Shown here one piece after another: positions 59,679 through 64,000 of a stretch of 64,000 nucleotides of DNA (positions are counted from its first letter, which is position 1; each line of letters begins with the position of its first letter). Origin of the DNA: Bacteroidota bacterium (GTDB taxonomy: Bacteria > Bacteroidota > Bacteroidia > Bacteroidales > Dysgonomonadaceae). Both the position numbers and the translations under genes were made by a program. The notes under the pieces were generated by a model, which was given only the letters and a program-made list of their open reading frames with translations, was not told the origin of the DNA and made no database searches. The stretch lies in assembly GCA_023388315.1 (NCBI GenBank), contig JAEWGM010000021.1:80639-144638 (forward strand), in the 5' to 3' direction.

Positions 59679-59884
59679 CAAATAAATTAGAGAAAAACCA
59701 GCGTTTTGAAAGATTTTTCTCATTTTTGGTTGGTCAAGCTTAATGCCAGTAAAACACAAGGTCTCAAAGAGAAAAGTATGATAATACTCCAAAACCGTCA
59801 GGCCGGTAATCGCCCAAACGGGTTCGGAGAACTTAACAGGCTGTCTAATGTCTAATAATCCATCGCCTTAATTTAAAGTTTAGT

Positions 59885-59892
59885 TAGTTTTG
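59885..59892 (+). promoter_or_regulatory. Possible -7 element for the DUF6496 gene
   Basis: TAGTTTTG is a full TAnnTTTG match, 71 bases before the ATG at 59964. No -33 TTTG is visible and the leader would be about 65 bases. Confidence 0.33.
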
Positions 59893-59963
59893 TTGCAATT
59901 TGTTCAGAAACTTTTTTCCGAGCACAAATGTTTTATTATCAGAAACATCTAAGTTGAAAAATT

Positions 59964-60176
59964 ATGGCGAAATATTCAAAAAAAGCGCAAGAGAAAATTG
60001 GCGAAGTAATGCGTGAATTTAAAGAAGGGAAATTGAAAAGCTCGTCGGGCCATAAAGTCACCGAGCGCGATCAAGCCATTGCCATTGGTATTTCGGAAGC
60101 GGAGCAAGCCGGATACAAAGTGCCGAAAAAGCCGGATGATGATTCGAAAAAGAAATCGAAAAAAGACAAAAAGTGA
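59964..60176 (+). CDS. Small lysine-rich protein, DUF6496 type
   Basis: 70 residues, highly charged. The core SKKAQEKIGEVMREFKEGKLKSSSG, KVTERDQAIAIGISEAEQAGY matches the short DUF6496 family; a tail of alternating lysine, aspartate and serine follows. Function is unknown; the lysine content suggests nucleic-acid binding, but this is guesswork. It has its own likely promoter and ends at a strong bidirectional terminator. Confidence 0.8.
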   Translation: MAKYSKKAQEKIGEVMREFKEGKLKSSSGHKVTERDQAIAIGISEAEQAGYKVPKKPDDDSKKKSKKDKK

Positions 60177-60196
60177 AATCGAAAGTAAACCACAAA

Positions 60197-60239
60197 AAGC
60201 CCTGATTTGAAAAGGCCGTTGCCTTGCAAATCAGGGCTT
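60197..60239. terminator. Bidirectional terminator between DUF6496 and ferredoxin genes
   Basis: AAGCCCTGATTTG (60197-60209) pairs perfectly with CAAATCAGGGCTT (60227-60239), and the loop contains a second stem AAGGC/GCCTT around CGTT. A-rich and T-rich flanks allow termination on both strands. Confidence 0.9.
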
Positions 60240-60260
60240 ATTTTATTGATGATGTGATTG

Positions 60261-61814
60261 TTAAAATCCGAAATCGTCAATCACAATATCTTCCACTTCT
60301 TTGTGCTCAATTTCAAAAGTGTTTTGTGCCGACAAGCCTTCCACATAAATGGCTTTGTATGGAATGGCAGGACAAACGTATTCGCAACCGCCGCAACCCA
60401 CACAAATTTCGGGTTCAATTTCGGGGATGGTGAGCGCGCCATCTTTGTAGGGAACCATTCGTACGGCTTGCGTGGGACAGTGTTCTGAACAGGCGCCGCA
60501 ACTGGTTTCATCGTAATACACAATGCAGTTTTCGATGATAAAATTCACCCTTCCCATTTGCGTGTGGTTTTTTTGCTCCTTGGTGAGCGGTTGAATGGCG
60601 CCCGTGGGGCACACTTCGCCGCAAATTACGCAATCGTAATTGCAAAAACCGTGATCGAAATAGAGTTTCGGCTGCATCATGCCGCCCAATCCGTATTCCA
60701 AAAACGCGGGTTTTATTACGTGCGACGGGCATTTACTCACACACAAGTGGCACGAAATGCATTTCTCGCGCAAGTGGTCGAAACTTTTGGCGCCTGGAGG
60801 CGCTATGGGCGTTTGCCGTTTCAGTTCGCGCTTGGGCAATAGGGCGTTGCTGGCTTCCTGCGCAAGCAATTTTCCGGCCGCAAGGCTTGTGATGAGCGTG
60901 GCTGATAGAAACCGGCGTTTAGATTCGTCCACTGTTGGAGATTCTTTCACGTAGGTGTATGTCGTGGCGGGGTGAGCCACTTTCTTTTTGCCTGGGAGGG
61001 CGAAGCCGTACTTCATCGCGTTGCGGTTGCACGATTCAATGCAGTTGAAGCAGGTTACGCATCGGCTGTAATCGATTTGTTTGTTTTTGGAGTCGATGCA
61101 AGAGGCCTTGCACTTCATCGCGCACAATCCGCACATATTACAGTGTTCATCAACAAACTGAATTTTCATTAGCGAAAACTTGCTGATAAAACCCAACGTT
61201 GTGCCCACGGGGCAAATGGTGTTGCAGTAGGTGCGTCCGTTTCGCCACGCCAAAAATCCGATAACAATCAGCGTAACCAGCGCGATGATGGTGGAAAACA
61301 CGCCTAAGCCGTAAATGCTCACTTTATAAAAAGTATAATTATCAAACGAGGTGTAGATAGTTTCCAGCAAATTGTTTCCGGCCAAATAAGCGGGGCGGAA
61401 CACGTGCGTAACCATCCGTCCGTAGGCACCGTAAGGGTCAAGCAATCCCAAAAGGAACGTGAATCCAAACAGGAATGCCACCAGCGTAGCGCCTACAACC
61501 GTCCAGCGAAGAATGGTCTTTGCTTTGCTATAGGTATATCGTTTTTTCTTGGTGAATTTCTTTGACAGCCATGCCACAATGTCTTGATAAATGCCCATCG
61601 GGCAAATGGAAGAGCAATAAACCCTGCCGAAGACAAATGTTAACACCAACAAGCCAATCAAAATCAGGATGTTTAATGCCAACAGAGCGGGGATGAACTG
61701 AATTTTGGTGAGAAAATTCAGGCTTTCGGGTAGAAAATTCCTGAAATCCAGAAAATATACCGTTAGTAAAGCAAAAAGGACAATAGATATAATGACACGA
61801 ATTTTTTTAAGCAT
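60261..61814 (-). CDS. Membrane 4Fe-4S protein, NapH-NapG-like fusion with internal Tat motif
   Basis: 517 residues in two halves. Residues 1-290 resemble NapH: about five membrane helices, two CxxxCP motifs (YCSSICPMG near 67, YCNTICPVG near 197) and two cytoplasmic cluster motifs (CNMCGLCAMKC, CVTCFNCIESC). At residues 298-318 an internal twin-arginine segment (ESKRRFLSATLITSLAAG) starts a second half like NapG with four further cluster motifs (CISCHLCVSKCP, CVICGEVCP, CGACSEHCP, CVGCGGCEYVCP). This suits electron transfer from quinol across the membrane to a periplasmic partner. The DUF362 gene lies upstream on the same strand. Confidence 0.88.
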   Translation of the reverse strand: MLKKIRVIISIVLFALLTVYFLDFRNFLPESLNFLTKIQFIPALLALNILILIGLLVLTFVFGRVYCSSICPMGIYQDIVAWLSKKFTKKKRYTYSKAKTILRWTVVGATLVAFLFGFTFLLGLLDPYGAYGRMVTHVFRPAYLAGNNLLETIYTSFDNYTFYKVSIYGLGVFSTIIALVTLIVIGFLAWRNGRTYCNTICPVGTTLGFISKFSLMKIQFVDEHCNMCGLCAMKCKASCIDSKNKQIDYSRCVTCFNCIESCNRNAMKYGFALPGKKKVAHPATTYTYVKESPTVDESKRRFLSATLITSLAAGKLLAQEASNALLPKRELKRQTPIAPPGAKSFDHLREKCISCHLCVSKCPSHVIKPAFLEYGLGGMMQPKLYFDHGFCNYDCVICGEVCPTGAIQPLTKEQKNHTQMGRVNFIIENCIVYYDETSCGACSEHCPTQAVRMVPYKDGALTIPEIEPEICVGCGGCEYVCPAIPYKAIYVEGLSAQNTFEIEHKEVEDIVIDDFGF

Positions 61815-61828
61815 AATTGTATTCGTTA

Positions 61829-61905
61829 GTTATTCAATTGATGTTCAGTTGTAATTCGATAGGTATTCAATTGATATTCAATTATTATTCGGTTGATGTT
61901 CGTTG
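61829..61905 (-). repeat. Seven tandem 11-base repeats upstream of the ferredoxin fusion
   Basis: On the plus strand: gttattcaatt, gatgttcagtt, gtaattcgata, ggtattcaatt, gatattcaatt, attattcggtt, gatgttcgttg. They share the TTC core in constant register and match the units at 14910-14964. The array begins 15 bases upstream of the minus-strand start codon. Confidence 0.85.
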
Positions 61906-61987
61906 TATGTTGGGGTTGGTTCAACTTCACGATAAATATCAACCAAATACCGAGTACCAAATAACGGTGTAAGCCGAATATCTATTG

Positions 61988-62935
61988 TTATATCCTTAAT
62001 CTTCTGATATTCAATTTGTCTAATTGCATGGTGCCAACACCTAGTTCTTGTCCTTTCGATAAGTGCCCAACTTTTTCCAACGGCATTTCTCGTGCCTGAT
62101 TGAAGAAGTTCGCTGCGGCGGTGTCAACCGCCACAATGTCTTGCGATATGAACAGGCCTTTTGAGAGAACCACATCGGAAAGCGATTTTCCTCTTGGGCC
62201 GCTGGTTTTCATTAAACGATACGCGTCAACCACGTTTAGAACGGGTTTTTTGGCGTAAGTGCACACATCGGCAATGCATTGTTGTAGGTCGTTGGCGTGG
62301 AAATAACCTCTGTCCCACACAATTCCCATGTAGTTTTTCATTGAAATGGTAAGTTGCGCGCCGCCATGGTTTTTAAGCACGGGAACGTTTATCCATTTAT
62401 CGGCGTCCACAATGGCCTGGTGAATTTTTGTTTGTTTCAGGCTGCGTCCTTTGGGTAAAGAAACGGCTTTGTAATACGATTCCTGATGCGCGGGAACCAC
62501 TTTTGCACCGGCTTTTTTAGCCGCGTCTTCAATGCCGCTATTGGCATATGCACGGCGCCAATCGTCGCACGTGTGGTCGAAAACGGTTACTTCCGAAGCG
62601 CCCGCGTCGAAACATTGTTTCACAATTTCTCCAATTAATTTGGGATTGGTGTTGGCGGCCATTTCCACCGGTTGATCCCACCCGATGTTCGGTTTCACGC
62701 ATACTTTATCGCCTTTTTTAATGAAGTTTTTCATTCCTCCCATTTCGGCGATGGCTTTGCGAAACATAGCCTCGGGTTCGCCGCCCATAACGGCTACCAA
62801 GTCGTACTTTGATGCCGCGGCAGCGTTTGTTGTTTCAAACGATTGCGTGAGCACGCTCATTGCGTCGGCATCTTTAATGGTTGTGATGGCTGCGCCGGTA
62901 AGTGCGACAGCCTTTAAGAAATTTCGTCTGTCCAT
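61988..62935 (-). CDS. DUF362 domain protein with Tat signal
   Basis: 315 residues. A twin-arginine start (MDRRNFLKAVALTG, residues 2-3) and a later ADA cleavage-like site predict export. The DUF362 core shows DKVCVKPNIGWDQPVEMAANTNP, EVTVFDHTCDDWRRAYANSG, INVPVLKNHGGAQLTISMKNYMG and VAVDTAAANFF. DUF362 proteins are often found with iron-sulfur proteins; no cluster cysteines of its own are seen here. It lies 173 bases upstream of the NapH-NapG-like fusion, with the 11-base array in the gap. Confidence 0.88.
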   Translation of the reverse strand: MDRRNFLKAVALTGAAITTIKDADAMSVLTQSFETTNAAAASKYDLVAVMGGEPEAMFRKAIAEMGGMKNFIKKGDKVCVKPNIGWDQPVEMAANTNPKLIGEIVKQCFDAGASEVTVFDHTCDDWRRAYANSGIEDAAKKAGAKVVPAHQESYYKAVSLPKGRSLKQTKIHQAIVDADKWINVPVLKNHGGAQLTISMKNYMGIVWDRGYFHANDLQQCIADVCTYAKKPVLNVVDAYRLMKTSGPRGKSLSDVVLSKGLFISQDIVAVDTAAANFFNQAREMPLEKVGHLSKGQELGVGTMQLDKLNIRRLRI

Positions 62936-62967
62936 AGTTTTATTTTTTTCGGTTTATATTTTATTTT

Positions 62968-63099
62968 TAAGCTGGGCTTACAGCCCGCTTTTGTTGGTTA
63001 CTTTATTTATCCCAACGCGATGCATTGGGCTGAGTTAAGTTGCCACTTCGTGGCGTTGATACTACCTTGTTTATCAATTTGTTTTTATAAATTGAGGTT
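62968..63099 (+). repeat. REP unit 1
   Basis: 132 bases, nearly identical to unit 3 at 63868-64000. It contains hairpins GGGC-TTACA-GCCC, CCCAACGCGATGCATTGGG and GCCACTTCGTGGC. The spacing and order of these are the same in all units. Confidence 0.85.
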
Positions 63100-63132
63100 G
63101 CGGAAAATGATTTGTACAAATAATTTTGATAA
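63076..63132 (-). pseudogene. Remnant of a RAYT transposase 5' end
   Basis: On the minus strand an ATG at 63132 opens MTQSLSKLFVQIIF, matching the first 14 residues of the intact gene (MAQSLSKLFVHIIF), and then runs into REP unit 1 sequence and stops. The homology extends to bases upstream of the start, into the next REP unit. It shows that the repeat carries the transposase start with it. Confidence 0.7.
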
Positions 63133-63157
63133 TGATTGCGTCATTTTCTGCGTTTTT

Positions 63158-63284
63158 TAAGCTGAGCTTACAGCCCGCTTTTACTGATTACAGCATCTTA
63201 TCCCAACGCGATGCATTTGGATGAGTTAAGTTGCCACTTCGTAGCGTTGATAGTACTTTTTTATCAATCTGCTTTTGATAAATT
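63158..63284 (+). repeat. REP unit 2 (diverged)
   Basis: 127 bases aligned with units 1 and 3 but with many differences (for example cagcatctta for ctttatttat). The three hairpins are mostly retained. Confidence 0.75.
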
Positions 63285-63398
63285 TGGGATGGACGGTTTA
63301 ATCCACTCTCAGGCTGAAAGCCTAGCTTATTTCAGCCCAACGCATCGCGTTGGGTTAGAATTATCCGTTGCATCTGCGCCCTGAAAGGGCAGCTTAAA

Positions 63399-63854
63399 TT
63401 AATCTGTCCACAAATAATTTTCGTTGTATTCAATTCCGTATTCTTTCAAAAACAATAGATACTCCTCTCTAAATGTCATCTTTTTGTGATGCTCTTCTTG
63501 ATTTTCTATATATTTTGTTGTTTTCTCGTAAAGAGATGGACTGACAGAAAACCCTGCATATCCACCTTGCCAAGCGAATTCAGCATAATAAACGGATTTT
63601 GTTTTAATCCATCTGCTGCTATGGCGTTTTACATCTTCTACCAATTTAGCTAACGCAATATTCTTCGACATTACACAAAGAATGTGTATATGATCGGCCA
63701 CGCCGTTTACAAGAATCGGGATGCAGTCTAAATCTTTTAAAATTGATCCAATATACGCATATAACTCATTGCTTTCATCTTTCCTTATTTCCACACTCTT
63801 TGATTTAGTATGGAAAATGATGTGTACAAATAGTTTTGATAATGATTGTGCCAT
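63399..63854 (-). CDS. REP-associated tyrosine transposase (RAYT, Y1/IS200-like)
   Basis: 151 residues. The HUH motif is GVADHIHILCVM (about residues 56-67) and the catalytic tyrosine lies in the helix LYEKTTKYIENQEEHH (about 118-133), the RAYT arrangement in which YIxNQxxHH follows the tyrosine. Such enzymes nick single-stranded DNA at REP hairpins. The gene is flanked by REP units 2 and 3, the expected context. It looks intact, though mobility is not shown. Confidence 0.92.
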   Translation of the reverse strand: MAQSLSKLFVHIIFHTKSKSVEIRKDESNELYAYIGSILKDLDCIPILVNGVADHIHILCVMSKNIALAKLVEDVKRHSSRWIKTKSVYYAEFAWQGGYAGFSVSPSLYEKTTKYIENQEEHHKKMTFREEYLLFLKEYGIEYNENYLWTD

Positions 63855-63867
63855 TTTCTGCGTTTTT

Positions 63868-64000
63868 TAAGCCGGGCTTACAGCCCGCTTTTGTTGGTTA
63901 CTTTATTTATCCCAACGCGATGCATTGGGCTGAGTTAAGTTGCCACTTCGTGGCGTTGATACTACCTTGTTTATCAATTCGTTTTTTATAAATTGAGGTT
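63868..64000 (+). repeat. REP unit 3, cut by the window end
   Basis: 133 bases nearly identical to unit 1, beginning 14 bases after the transposase start codon. It ends attgaggtt at the last base; in unit 1 this phrase is followed directly by gcggaaaatgattt, the remnant transposase start. Confidence 0.88.

Larger units (their letters stand above)
59643..59963. other. Gap between divergent aldo/keto reductase and DUF6496 genes
   Basis: 321 bases without a credible frame. Promoter elements for both flanking genes lie at 59671-59678 (minus) and 59885-59892 (plus). The middle holds a G/C-richer stretch (59794-59829) with no recognised fold, and two copies of gtctaat at 59843-59856, a stub of the 7-base family. 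Confidence 0.5.
62936..63398. other. Gap of REP units and palindromes beside the transposase
   Basis: 463 bases with no intact gene. It contains REP unit 1 (62968-63099), a transposase 5' remnant (63076-63132), REP unit 2 (63158-63284), and three hairpins: AGGCTGAAAGCCT (63311-63323), the perfect CCCAACGC-ATC-GCGTTGGG (63336-63354) and GCCCTGAAAGGGC (63378-63390). Confidence 0.75.

Noticed and set aside
59794..59829. GTCAGGCCGGTAATCGCC-like stretch recalling the SRP RNA apical loop, with a T-loop-like GGTTCGG nearby
   Set aside because: The GGAA tetraloop and AGCAG side are missing, and no long pairing arms or tRNA cloverleaf can be drawn around it.
60261..61814. Two separate genes (napH and napG)
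   Set aside because: The frame is continuous across the junction with no stop or internal start that fits better; the fused reading is the simplest.

Overview
The window looks like chromosomal DNA from a member of the phylum Bacteroidota, probably order Bacteroidales. This rests on gene content: an RprX/RprY-like two-component pair, gliding-type lipoprotein GldH, a lipid-anchored TamA homologue (TamL) with TamB, a ResB-CcsA fusion for cytochrome c maturation, the GH57 / GT4 / debranching-enzyme glycogen cluster, meso-diaminopimelate dehydrogenase and a RicT homologue next to holB. Several genes also have the TAnnTTTG -7 element of this phylum, in two cases with a TTTG-like -33 element exactly 19 bases away. 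Most of the window is core genome. I see no rRNA, tRNA, CRISPR, prophage or integrative element; the only mobile element is a REP-associated transposase near the right end.

Layout. 1-2.7 kb: end of transketolase, rpiB, a GH25 muramidase and an S41 lipoprotein protease. 2.9-9.5 kb: a periplasmic redox block, with a tetrahaem NapC/NrfH-type cytochrome fused to a formylglycine-enzyme-like domain, two apparently Tat-exported lipoproteins (Gfo/Idh/MocA and a TIM barrel), a strong terminator, then CcsBA. 9.6-11.3 kb: a second Gfo/Idh/MocA enzyme and an unrecognised gene. 11.4-13.8 kb: a three-gene operon encoding a free-standing CarH-like B12 domain with the W-x9-EH signature, a small helical protein and a soluble PAS histidine kinase; this is the best candidate for an undescribed system. 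14-17.5 kb: a BASS transporter, an esterase, gmk and yicC. 17.8-20.1 kb: rprY and rprX. 20.3-29.7 kb: a CDP-alcohol phosphatidyltransferase, then an envelope operon tamB-tamL-M28 peptidase. 29.9-32.8 kb: holB, ricT and gldH. 32.9-37.6 kb: glycogen cluster. 37.8-43.6 kb: rhomboid, ddh, a HEPN/MNT toxin-antitoxin pair, lgt, a flavodiiron protein and nagB. 44-53.5 kb: DUF4126, GNAT and MscS genes, an esterase, a phosphoesterase-propeller fusion, two small envelope proteins, an AddA/RecB-like helicase-nuclease and an eIF1-like factor. 53.7-58.7 kb: a Na/Pi cotransporter, a nucleoside kinase and mnmE. 58.7-62.9 kb: a second group of exported redox proteins (aldo/keto reductase, NapH-NapG-like fusion, DUF362). 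62.9-64 kb: a REP/RAYT element.

Repeats are the second theme. At least six intergenic gaps hold arrays with a 7-base period, some sharing the words TAAACATTGAAC or CTAA. Two other loci hold 11-base-period arrays directly upstream of minus-strand start codons. Clusters of REP-like palindromes lie at 46.9 kb and 63-64 kb.

Protein calls were made by reading motifs, without database searches. Start codons were adjusted where the longest frame ran into a neighbouring gene or past a likely promoter.
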